From positions 1-5,270 of the forward strand of contig JASBVX010000121.1 of the NCBI GenBank assembly GCA_029960865.1: a DNA stretch of 5,270 nt, read 5' to 3'. Numbering within the stretch: position 1 is the first letter of the stretch; each line of letters opens with the position of its first letter. A model generated the notes under the pieces. It did no database searches and was not told the origin of the DNA. It was given only the letters and a program-made list of their open reading frames with translations. The stretch is from Bacillota bacterium (GTDB lineage: Bacteria; Bacillota; Sulfobacillia; RBS10-35). Shown piece after piece: positions 1 to 5,270 of the stretch. The position numbers were made by a program, and so were the translations under genes.

Positions 1-1
1 C

Positions 2-952
2 ACAGGGGCAGTCCAGAAGGAAACCTTGGTGAAAAAGTATCTGGCCCAGTTGATCGCTCCTGGCGAGGACAAATTCACGGCCCTTTCGGCAGCCCTATGG
101 AGCGGCGGGTTCTTTCTCCACGTGCCGGCAGGGGTGGAGCTGACCCTCCCTCTCCAGACCCTTCGCTTTCGCAGCTCCAAGGGAGTCTCCATCTCCCGCA
201 CTTTAGTGATCCTGGAGAGGGGGGCCCACGTGACCCTGGTGGAGAGCCAGCACGGGGCCGACGATCCCGAAGAAGGCCTCGATGTCCACGGGGTGGAGCT
301 GGTGGTGGGGCCGGGGGCCAGCCTGCGGTATGTGGATCTCCAGAACTGGGATGAAAAGACCTGGAGCTTTATCCAGCGGCGCAGCCTTCTGCTGAATGAC
401 GCCTCCATGATCTGGGCCCTCGGCGAGTTTGGCGGCCGGGTGGCCCGCAGCTCCTTTGTCTCAGAGCATCGGGGCAATGGTTCCCGCTCGCGGAGCTACA
501 CCGTCTTTTTCTCCTCGGGCCGCCAACATCACGATCTTTTCCAGACCATGTACCACACCGGCCACCACACCGATGCCAACATGGATGCCCGCGGAGCGGT
601 GGCGGGTCAGAGCCGGTGCGTCTACCGCGGCGATATCGAGATCGAGCGGGGCACCCGGGATACCAGCTCCTTTGAGAGTATGAACGGGCTGGTCCTGGAT
701 CCGGGGGCCAGGATCGATAGCATTCCCAGCCTCTATATCGAGGACAACGATGTGCGGGCTTCCCACTCCGCCACCACGGGGCAGGTGGATCAGGAGCAGC
801 TGTTCTACCTCATGAGCCGGGGCATCAGCTACCAGGAGGCCCGGCGCCTCATCGTCCAGGGCTTCTTCTCCCCCATCTTGGGAGAAATTCCTTTGGAGAG
901 CGCAAGGGAAGCCTTTGAGAGGCTGATCGCAAGAAAGCTGGGAGGAGCATGA
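2..952 (+). CDS. sufD: SufD, Fe-S cluster assembly scaffold subunit (5' end cut by window edge)
   Basis: SufD pairs with SufB and the ATPase SufC in the cytosolic SufBCD complex, on which Fe-S clusters are assembled. The frame is open to the left edge, and the codons before the TTG at 26 encode a plausible continuation (AVQKETLVKKYL resembles the family stretch before the beta-helix core). I therefore read this as the last ~316 residues of a protein of usually ~400-450, not a gene starting at 26. Counting from TTG 26, recognisable family segments are KFTALSAALWSGG (residues 16-28), a central beta-helix, YHTGHHTDANMDARG (176-190) and the C-terminal SHSATTGQVDQEQLFYLMSRG (246-266). His247 fits the conserved SufD histidine at the SufB interface (His360 in E. 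coli, from memory); the residue after it is Ser where Gly is common. SufB is the main alternative, but the DVRASH and GQVDQEQLFYL signature favours SufD. The stop overlaps the sufS start as ATGA, which suggests translational coupling. Confidence 0.93.
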   Translation, partial: TGAVQKETLVKKYLAQLIAPGEDKFTALSAALWSGGFFLHVPAGVELTLPLQTLRFRSSKGVSISRTLVILERGAHVTLVESQHGADDPEEGLDVHGVELVVGPGASLRYVDLQNWDEKTWSFIQRRSLLLNDASMIWALGEFGGRVARSSFVSEHRGNGSRSRSYTVFFSSGRQHHDLFQTMYHTGHHTDANMDARGAVAGQSRCVYRGDIEIERGTRDTSSFESMNGLVLDPGARIDSIPSLYIEDNDVRASHSATTGQVDQEQLFYLMSRGISYQEARRLIVQGFFSPILGEIPLESAREAFERLIARKLGGA

Positions 953-2169
953 CCTTTTCGGCCAAGCGCTGGCGGGAAGATTTTCCGATCCTGAGGCCCT
1001 CGGCAAAGGGCCGCTGGGTCTACCTGGACAGCGCCGCCACCACCCAGAAACCCGAGGCGGTCCTGCGGGCGGTCGATGACTATTACCGCCGCTACAACGC
1101 TAATGTCCATCGGGGGGTCTATCGAATCGCCGCCGAGGCCACCGAGCGCTATGAGGAAGCCCGGCAGCGGGTGGCCCGTTTCATCGGAGGGGATCCCCGG
1201 GGCCTCATCTTCACCCGCAATACCTCTGAAGCCATCAACCTGGTGGCTTACGCCTGGGGCCTGGACAACCTCAAAGAAGGGGACGCCATCCTGGTGACGG
1301 CGGCCGAGCATCACTCCAACCTAGTGCCTTGGCAGCTGGTGGCCAAAAGGACCGGGGCCCGGCTGCGGGTGATCCCCCTGGATGAGGAGGGCCATCTGGA
1401 CCTATCCCAGCTGCCGGAGCTCCTGGAGGGTGTGAAGATGGTGGCCCTGGGCCATGCCTCCAACGTGCTGGGAACGGTCAATCCTGTGGAGGAAGTGATC
1501 CGGGCCGCCCACGAGAAAGGGGCCCTGGTCCTTTTGGACGCCGCCCAGAGCGTCCCCCGCATGCCTGTGGACGTGAAGGCTTTGGATTGCGATTTTCTCG
1601 CTTTCTCGGGCCACAAGATGCTGGCGCCCATGGGGATCGGTGTTCTTTGGGGGAAACCGGAGATCCTGGAGAAGATGGCGCCTTTCCTGGGGGGCGGCGA
1701 GATGATCGGGCGGGTGGAGTGGGAAGGGTCGACCTGGCGGGAGATCCCCTGGAAGTTCGAGGCGGGAACCCCCAATGTGGGGGGAGCCATCGGGCTCCTG
1801 GCGGCGGTGGATTACCTGGAAAAGGTAGGCATGGCAGCCATCGCCCGCCGCGAAGAGGAGCTGGGTCAGCTCATGGCCCGGCGCCTGCGGGAGCTTCCCG
1901 GGGTGGTGGTCTATGGACCCAGGGGCCAGCGGACCGGGATCGTGGCCTTCAATGTGGAGGGGGTGCACCCCCACGATGTGAGCCAGATCCTGGACGAAGA
2001 AGGGGTGGCCATTCGTGCGGGCCATCACTGCTGCCAGCCGCTTCATCGCCTTTTGCAGGCGGGCTCCAGCTGCCGGGCCAGCGTCTACCTGTACAATGAT
2101 GAAGAAGACGTGGACCGTCTCGTGGCCGCCGTGCAAAAAGTGAGGGAGGTCTTCCGTGTCCCTGGATGA
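949..2169 (+). CDS. sufS: SufS, group II cysteine desulfurase
   Basis: This is a PLP-dependent cytosolic enzyme that converts L-cysteine to L-alanine and holds the sulfur as a persulfide on an active-site cysteine for delivery to the Suf system. Its 406 residues are the full usual length of SufS. Visible landmarks are YLDSAATTQKP near the N-terminus, the substrate/PLP-stacking histidine in AEHHSN (His121), Asp197 and Gln200 in LLDAAQ, the PLP Schiff-base lysine in SGHK (Lys223), EAGTPN (271-276), and the catalytic cysteine in RAGHHC (Cys361, the same number as in Bacillus SufS). The ATG at 949 overlaps the sufD stop (ATGA) and is preceded by GGGAGGAG (940-947), which fixes the start. The end overlaps sufU by 14 nt. 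Unusual: the catalytic Cys is followed by a second Cys (HHCC) where Ala is typical (HHCAQP). CsdA-type desulfurases are close relatives, but the sufD/sufU context decides for SufS. Confidence 0.97.
   Translation: MTFSAKRWREDFPILRPSAKGRWVYLDSAATTQKPEAVLRAVDDYYRRYNANVHRGVYRIAAEATERYEEARQRVARFIGGDPRGLIFTRNTSEAINLVAYAWGLDNLKEGDAILVTAAEHHSNLVPWQLVAKRTGARLRVIPLDEEGHLDLSQLPELLEGVKMVALGHASNVLGTVNPVEEVIRAAHEKGALVLLDAAQSVPRMPVDVKALDCDFLAFSGHKMLAPMGIGVLWGKPEILEKMAPFLGGGEMIGRVEWEGSTWREIPWKFEAGTPNVGGAIGLLAAVDYLEKVGMAAIARREEELGQLMARRLRELPGVVVYGPRGQRTGIVAFNVEGVHPHDVSQILDEEGVAIRAGHHCCQPLHRLLQAGSSCRASVYLYNDEEDVDRLVAAVQKVREVFRVPG
2142..2150 (+). promoter_or_regulatory. Ribosome binding site for sufU, inside the sufS 3' end
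   Basis: GAGGGAGGT is a near-ideal Shine-Dalgarno sequence, with six bases between its GGAGG core (2145-2149) and the GTG at 2156. It supports that GTG as the sufU start even though it lies 14 nt inside sufS. Confidence 0.8.
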
Positions 2170-2587
2170 TCTGTACCAGGAGCTGATCCTGGAACATGCC
2201 CGGTACCCCCACCATCGGGGAACCCTCGCCGATCCCACCGTCACCCTCGATGCCCAAAACCCCACCTGCGGCGACGAAATCCACTTGCAGCTAAAGCTTT
2301 CCGGGGACGAGCGGAAGATCGAGGACATCGCCTTCAGCGGCCACGGGTGCAGCATCTCCCAGGCCTCCGCCTCCATGATGACCGATCTCGTCCTGGGTTT
2401 GAGTGTCAAAGAGGCGTTGGAAAAAGTCCAGGCTTTTCAGGACATGATGAGGACGGGCGAACCGCGGGAGGGGCTGGGGGATGCCGTGGCCCTGGCGGGG
2501 GTATCCCGGTTTCCCGTGCGGATCAAGTGCGCCCTTTTGGCCTGGATGGCCCTGAAAGAAGCCTTGGAGGAAACGGGCGCCATGTAG
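2156..2587 (+). CDS. sufU: SufU, zinc-dependent sulfur acceptor for SufS
   Basis: SufU receives the persulfide sulfur from SufS and passes it on to the SufBCD scaffold; in Gram-positive Suf systems it replaces SufE. The 143-residue protein has the IscU-like fold pattern and all four expected zinc ligands: Cys38 and Asp40 in NPTCGD, Cys65 in GHGCSISQAS, and Cys125 in RIKCALLAW. The stretch between Cys65 and Cys125 is longer than in IscU and includes MMRTGEPREGLGD, matching the insertion that separates SufU from IscU. There is no HscA-recognition LPPVK motif, as expected for SufU. Start: GTG with a strong Shine-Dalgarno. It begins inside sufS and so is probably coupled to it. The gene ends in TAG and is followed by a 71-bp gap, so it is probably the last suf gene here. 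Confidence 0.96.
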   Translation: MSLDDLYQELILEHARYPHHRGTLADPTVTLDAQNPTCGDEIHLQLKLSGDERKIEDIAFSGHGCSISQASASMMTDLVLGLSVKEALEKVQAFQDMMRTGEPREGLGDAVALAGVSRFPVRIKCALLAWMALKEALEETGAM

Positions 2588-2626
2588 TATAGTCAAAAAG
2601 AGTAGGCGTGGCGGAGCGCAAAAGAT

Positions 2627-2635
2627 TGTTATAAC
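2627..2635 (+). promoter_or_regulatory. Possible extended -10 promoter element before the oxidoreductase gene
   Basis: TGTTATAAC fits the extended -10 pattern TGnTATAAt at eight of its nine positions. It lies in an AT-rich patch in otherwise GC-rich DNA between sufU and the next gene. A start about 7 nt downstream (near 2642) would leave a leader of about 17 nt that carries the GAGG at 2651-2654. I see no good -35 hexamer at 16-18 bp (2606-2613 is GC-rich), which extended -10 promoters can tolerate. Eight of these bases, GTTATAAC (2628-2635), form a perfect palindrome, so a regulator site is also possible. A weaker alternative is TTGGAG (2564-2569), 18 bp, TATAGT (2588-2593). Confidence 0.45.
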
Positions 2636-2650
2636 GTTCACAAGTGGGGC

Positions 2651-2654
2651 GAGG
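2651..2654 (+). promoter_or_regulatory. Ribosome binding site favouring the ATG at 2659
   Basis: GAGG, within the purine-rich run GGGGCGAGG (2646-2654), sits four bases before the ATG at 2659. The in-frame GTG at 2644 has no Shine-Dalgarno-like sequence upstream, and the five extra residues it would add (MGRGH) look like translated ribosome-binding site. ATG 2659 is therefore preferred; ATG 2671 is also in frame but less well spaced. Confidence 0.6.
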
Positions 2655-2658
2655 CCAT

Positions 2659-4122
2659 ATGAGCTTTACCATGTCCCGTTTTTCATGGGTTGAGGTGGAA
2701 GCCCACCAGCTGGAGCACGCCAAGGCGCTCCACAGCTGGGACGAGGTGAACCTGGGGTACCTCACCTATGAGGAGGCCAAAGCCGAAGCCGATCGCTGCC
2801 TGCAATGCGGAACGCCTTACTGCCAGGATGGCTGCCCCAACCACAACCCCATCCGGGATTTCATCGCCCTAGTCCAGGAAGGCCGCCTGGTGGACGCGGC
2901 CCTTTTGGACTGGCAAGTCAACCCCTTGGCGTCCTGCACGGGGCGGGTCTGCGCCTGGGAGAAACAGTGCGAAGGGTACTGCGTGGTGCGGAACGAAGGG
3001 GACCCCATCCGCATCGGTCTGCTGGAGCGCTATCTGGGAGATGCGGCCCTGGAGCGCCTGGATGAAATCGATCTCAGCAGCTGGGCGGGGGAGGGCGAGG
3101 GGGAAAAGGTGGCGGTGGTGGGGGCAGGCCCCGCTGGCATGGCAGCCGCCTGGTTTTTGGCCCAAAAAGGCTATAACGTCACCATGTATGAATCCTGGTA
3201 CCTGTACGGCGGCGTCATGTCCTACGGGATTCCCGAGTACGTCCTGCCCCAGCGGATCATCGATCTGGAGATGGAAAAGATCCTTCGCCTGGGTGTCACC
3301 TTGAAGACGGGGGTGCGGGTGGGGAAAGACATCACCATCCAGGATCTCAAGGAAAAGGAAGGCTTCGACGCCATCTTCCTGGCCACCGGCGCCAACCAGC
3401 CCTCCACCCCCGGAGTTCCCGGGGAAGATCTGCCGGGCGTCATGACGGCCAAGGACTTCCTTATGAAAGCCACCGAACACATCCTGGCGGGTGACTACCA
3501 GCTTCCCGATCCCGGGCCGGTGCCGGTGGGGCGGCGGGTGGTGGTCATCGGAGCCGGGGATACGGCCATGGATGCGGTGCGCACCTCCTTGCGCCTGGGG
3601 GCAGAAGAAGTTTACGTATGCTACCGGCGGACGGAGGAGCTGGCACCCTCCCGGACCCCCGAGATCGCCCACGCCAAGGGGGAAGGGGGCCAGTTCATCT
3701 ACCTGGTGAACCCATCCCGCTTCATCCCCGGCCCCGATGGGCGCCTGGCGGGGGTGGAGTTCGTGCGGATGCAGCTGGGGGAAAAAGATGCCTCGGGCCG
3801 CCAGAAGATCAGCCCCATCCCCGGCAGCCAGTTCGTTCTCGAGTGCGACACCGCCATCTTGGCGGTGGGCTACCGGCCGGAAACGGACCTGGCAGAAGCC
3901 ACTGCAGGGCTAGAAGTGGCCAACTGGGGCGGCATCGTGGTAGATCAGGAGGGGCACACCAGCCTGGAAGGGGTTTTTGCCGCCGGCGATTGCGTCACCG
4001 GAGCCAAGACGGTCATCCACGGCGTCCATGCAGCCCGCCATGCGGCGGAGGCCCTCCACCACTACCTTATGTCCAAACGCCAGGATCCTTTGGCCCTTCT
4101 GGAGGCGGCCACCATCGGGTAA
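2659..4122 (+). CDS. GltD/NfnL-family FAD-dependent NAD(P)H oxidoreductase with Fe-S clusters
   Basis: The family moves electrons between NAD(P)H, FAD and [4Fe-4S] clusters. Members include the glutamate synthase small subunit (GltD), the ferredoxin:NADP oxidoreductase subunit NfnL and standalone homologues. With ATG 2659 it has 487 residues, close to the family's ~460-490. The N-terminal domain carries Cys47/50/55/59 (CLQCGTPYCQDGC) and Cys93/98/104/108 (CTGRVCAWEKQCEGYC). The FAD fold is GAGPAG (155-160), followed by GGVMSYGIPEYVLP (184-197). The NAD(P)H fold is GAGDTAMDAVRTSLRLGA (298-315) with YRR (322-324), where the arginines suggest NADPH. The C-terminal FAD site is VFAAGDC (439-445). 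The spacing C-x4-C-x5-C-x3-C in the second group resembles NfnL and homotetrameric GltA-type proteins more than the proteobacterial GltD pattern (TGRVCPAPCEGSC). No gltB or nfnS neighbour is visible, so I assign the family but not the partner or substrate. It is 71 bp from sufU, probably on its own promoter, and is followed by hairpins. Confidence 0.9.
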   Translation: MSFTMSRFSWVEVEAHQLEHAKALHSWDEVNLGYLTYEEAKAEADRCLQCGTPYCQDGCPNHNPIRDFIALVQEGRLVDAALLDWQVNPLASCTGRVCAWEKQCEGYCVVRNEGDPIRIGLLERYLGDAALERLDEIDLSSWAGEGEGEKVAVVGAGPAGMAAAWFLAQKGYNVTMYESWYLYGGVMSYGIPEYVLPQRIIDLEMEKILRLGVTLKTGVRVGKDITIQDLKEKEGFDAIFLATGANQPSTPGVPGEDLPGVMTAKDFLMKATEHILAGDYQLPDPGPVPVGRRVVVIGAGDTAMDAVRTSLRLGAEEVYVCYRRTEELAPSRTPEIAHAKGEGGQFIYLVNPSRFIPGPDGRLAGVEFVRMQLGEKDASGRQKISPIPGSQFVLECDTAILAVGYRPETDLAEATAGLEVANWGGIVVDQEGHTSLEGVFAAGDCVTGAKTVIHGVHAARHAAEALHHYLMSKRQDPLALLEAATIG

Positions 4123-4126
4123 GGAA

Positions 4127-4143
4127 CTGGCCGAAAAGGCCAG
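4127..4143 (+). other. Short hairpin just after the oxidoreductase stop
   Basis: CTGGCC (4127-4132) and GGCCAG (4138-4143) form a perfect 6-bp GC-rich stem with a GAAAA loop, starting five bases after the TAA. No T-run follows, so it is not a convincing terminator alone. It may protect the mRNA 3' end or act together with the next hairpin. Confidence 0.4.
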
Positions 4144-4158
4144 GAAAAATCCGTCACA

Positions 4159-4195
4159 AAACGGGAAAGCCTTTTGCGTCAAGGCTTTCCCGTTT
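4159..4195 (+). terminator. Probable rho-independent terminator after the oxidoreductase gene
   Basis: A perfect 15-bp inverted repeat (4159-4173 with 4181-4195; arms AAACGGGAAAGCCTT and AAGGCTTTCCCGTTT) encloses the 7-nt loop TTGCGTC. It starts 36 nt after the TAA. The 3' arm ends in TTT, but GTCGC follows, so the U-tract is short and termination may be partial. The A-rich 5' flank would give only a weak tract on the other strand. Confidence 0.7.
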
Positions 4196-4238
4196 GTCGC
4201 ATCATGGCGAATTGGCCCGAACGATGAGGAAAAGGGAC

Positions 4239-4334
4239 ATGGAAGTTCATGACAGGATTCTCCATGCCTGCGACGAATTATGCCTCCCAGAGCCTGGCCC
4301 GGCTAATTCAACAGGGAAGGGAAGCTGGTCTTGA
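4239..4334 (+). other. Possible small ORF or leader upstream of the W-rich gene
   Basis: The ATG at 4239 follows a good purine-rich ribosome binding site (AGGAAAAGGG, 4228-4236 region). It opens a 31-codon frame (MEVHDRILHACDELCLPE...) ending in TGA at 4332-4334, which overlaps the TTG start of the next gene as TTGA. The arrangement looks like translational coupling, but the peptide matches no family I know and its second half (PEPGPANSTGKGSWS) looks non-coding. A different frame from ATG 4249 to TGA 4422 encodes 57 residues including SQSLARLIQQGREAGLEI, so the region is ambiguous. It could also be the 5' part of the W-rich gene, displaced by a frameshift or sequence error. Confidence 0.3.
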
Positions 4335-4675
4335 AATCCGAGAAAGACATATTTTGGGCGCAGGCGTCCATCCGGACGCCCTCGGGCTGGCGTTGGTTCG
4401 CTTACCAGCTGGTGCCCTATGAGCACGACGTGTGGATCCTGCGGAGCGGGGAGTGGAGGTCTGAAGAGGCCTATGAGGTGGCGTTGAAGGACAGCCCTGC
4501 CCTCTGGTCCTTCTGGATCCGGGTGATCCGGGAGTGGGACCCGGTTCTCCCCGTTCACGTGGGGGATGTGGCGTCCGACTGGCCTTGCCTGGAGGTGGTC
4601 GCCACGAGGGTAAGGGGCCAGAAGGCCAGATCCATGTTCCCGGCTTCCTGCCAGGGGGCCGCCGGGAGAGATTGA
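4331..4675 (+). CDS. Small tryptophan-rich protein of unknown function
   Basis: I do not recognise this 114-residue protein. It has nine tryptophans (residues 9, 20, 22, 35, 42, 59, 62, 69, 84), about 8%, which is far above average, within the pattern GWRWFAYQLVPYEHDVWIL, then EWRSEEAYEVALKDSPALWSFWIRVIREWDPVLPVHVGD. Third codon positions are mostly G or C, as in the neighbours, which supports real coding; the last ~20 residues (RGQKARSMFPASCQGAAGRD) look like a loose tail. There is no signal peptide or clear membrane segment, so it is probably cytosolic. TTG 4331 is the only good start after the in-frame TAA at 4304-4306, with GGGAAGG/GGGAAG purine runs at 4314-4324 as ribosome binding site. 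It overlaps a 31-codon frame by TTGA. It lies between two hairpin terminators and so probably forms a short transcript of its own; no clear promoter is visible in 4196-4238. Confidence 0.65.
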   Translation: MKSEKDIFWAQASIRTPSGWRWFAYQLVPYEHDVWILRSGEWRSEEAYEVALKDSPALWSFWIRVIREWDPVLPVHVGDVASDWPCLEVVATRVRGQKARSMFPASCQGAAGRD

Positions 4676-4686
4676 GGCCTAAAAGG

Positions 4687-4721
4687 AAAGATCCCCGGGC
4701 CGCAGGACCCGGGGATCTTTT
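4687..4721. terminator. Bidirectional rho-independent terminator between convergent genes
   Basis: Arms AAAGATCCCCGGG (4687-4699) and CCCGGGGATCTTT (4708-4720) form a perfect 13-bp stem around an 8-nt loop (CCGCAGGA). On the + strand the stem ends in TTTT, 12 nt after the W-rich gene stops at 4675. On the - strand the stem ends in TTT, then CC and TTTT, and begins 12 nt after the permease stop. The position exactly between two convergent stops supports use in both directions. Confidence 0.87.
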
Positions 4722-4731
4722 GGCGCTTGGG

Positions 4732-5270
4732 CTAGTCCAGAAGCCACACGAAGCGGATGATGACCACCACAGCCAGGACCCACATCAGCCAGTGGACCTC
4801 ACGTCCCTTTCCTTGGAGGAGCTTCAAGACTGGATAGAGGACGAGGCCGGCGGCCACCCCGTTGGCGATGCTATAGGTGAAGGGCATCAAAACCACCGTC
4901 AGGAAGGCGGGGAGGGCTTCCCCGATGTCGTCCCACTGGATGTTCTTCACCATGGCCATCATCAGGACCCCCACGATGATGAGGGCTGGGGCGGTGGCGG
5001 CGTCGGGGATGAGGGCCGCCAAAGGTGAGAAAAAGATGGCCAGGAGGAAGAGAAGACCCGTCACCACCGCCGTCAGGCCGCTGCGCCCACCTGCCGCCAC
5101 ACCGGCGGCGCTCTCGATGTAGGCGGTCACGGTGCTGGTCCCCAGGAGAGCCCCGCCGCTGACGGCGGCGGCATCCACCGCCAGGGCCTTGCCTACTCGG
5201 GGAAAGCTGCCGTTTTCCTGCAGGATGCCGGCCCGCTGCGCCGTGCCGATGATGGTCCCCAGGGAGTCGA
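4732..5270 (-). CDS. AzgA-type (NCS2) purine permease, C-terminal part (5' end beyond window)
   Basis: This is the last ~178 residues of an inner-membrane proton-coupled nucleobase transporter of the AzgA/PbuG branch of NCS2, whose known members carry adenine, guanine or hypoxanthine. The frame is open to the right edge: the visible part begins DSLGTIIGTAQRAGILQENG, family sequence well upstream of the GTG at 5178, so that GTG is internal. Full-length members have ~430-480 residues. The signature GTSTVTAYIESAAGVAAGGRSGL holds the conserved polar and Glu residues of the substrate region. It is followed by hydrophobic segments (AVVTGLLFLLAIFFSPLAAL; APALIIVGVLMMAMV; FLTVVLMPFTYSIANGVAAG; a final LMWVLAVVVIIRFVWLL) of at least four membrane spans. 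The stop is TAG. The exact purine cannot be told from this fragment. It is transcribed toward the W-rich gene and ends at a shared terminator. A purine riboswitch is common upstream in this family but would lie outside the window. Confidence 0.93.
   Translation of the reverse strand, partial: DSLGTIIGTAQRAGILQENGSFPRVGKALAVDAAAVSGGALLGTSTVTAYIESAAGVAAGGRSGLTAVVTGLLFLLAIFFSPLAALIPDAATAPALIIVGVLMMAMVKNIQWDDIGEALPAFLTVVLMPFTYSIANGVAAGLVLYPVLKLLQGKGREVHWLMWVLAVVVIIRFVWLLD

Noticed and set aside
26..28. TTG 26 (or GTG 29) as the true sufD start, with AGAAGG at 15-20 as ribosome binding site
   Set aside because: The protein would lack about 100 N-terminal residues usual in SufD, and the frame stays open with family-like sequence up to the window edge, so a gene cut by the edge is more likely.
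1402..2409. A 335-codon open frame on the - strand across sufS and sufU
   Set aside because: It lies antisense to two confidently identified genes, its translation is rich in His, Pro and Gly as GC-rich antisense frames often are, and it shows no recognisable motif.
2869..3672. A 267-codon - strand frame inside the oxidoreductase gene
   Set aside because: It is antisense to a gene with clear FAD, NAD(P)H and Fe-S motifs, and has no motif or ribosome binding site of its own that I can support.
3618..4334. A 238-codon + strand frame overlapping the end of the oxidoreductase gene
   Set aside because: Most of it is an out-of-frame reading of the oxidoreductase, with a Pro/Gly/Arg-rich translation. 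Only its last ~31 codons, with their own ATG and ribosome binding site, deserve mention and are listed separately.
4534..5028. A 164-codon + strand frame across the terminator and into the permease region
   Set aside because: It runs through the bidirectional terminator and antisense to the permease; its His/Asp/Gln-rich translation is typical of the antisense of a membrane protein gene.
5176..5178. GTG at 5178 (- strand) as the permease start
   Set aside because: Family-typical AzgA sequence continues in frame upstream to the window edge, so this GTG encodes an internal valine.

Overview
This is a high-GC bacterial window of ordinary, tightly packed chromosomal genes. Strong Shine-Dalgarno sequences, GTG/TTG starts, and a SufU-type (not IscU/SufE-type) sulfur acceptor next to SufD and SufS suggest a Gram-positive or deep-branching lineage, such as a high-GC Bacillota, Chloroflexota or Deinococcota member. 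The sequence alone does not settle which, and any thermophily would be a guess.

Layout: (1) Positions 2-2587, + strand, are the downstream part of a suf iron-sulfur cluster assembly operon: sufD (5' end cut by the window edge), sufS and sufU, joined by overlaps of 4 and 14 nt. SufS takes sulfur from cysteine, SufU accepts and relays the persulfide, and SufD is part of the SufBCD scaffold. sufB and sufC are not in the window and probably lie upstream. (2) A 71-bp gap (2588-2658) carries an extended -10-like element. (3) Positions 2659-4122, + strand, encode a GltD/NfnL-family FAD-NAD(P)H oxidoreductase with eight N-terminal cysteines for Fe-S clusters. No large glutamate-synthase subunit is next to it. 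(4) Two hairpins follow its stop codon (4127-4195); the second is a probable terminator. (5) Positions 4239-4675 hold a short open frame and a tryptophan-rich protein of unknown function that starts at TTG and overlaps it by TTGA. (6) A strong hairpin at 4687-4721 separates this gene from a convergent one. (7) Positions 4732-5270, - strand, are the C-terminal part of an AzgA-type purine permease whose 5' end lies beyond the window.

The suf genes and the oxidoreductase could be linked functionally, since the latter is an Fe-S protein, but the sequence shows only adjacency. I see no mobile element, CRISPR array, tRNA or rRNA, and nothing that clearly amounts to a new system. The least explained part is the 4239-4675 locus.
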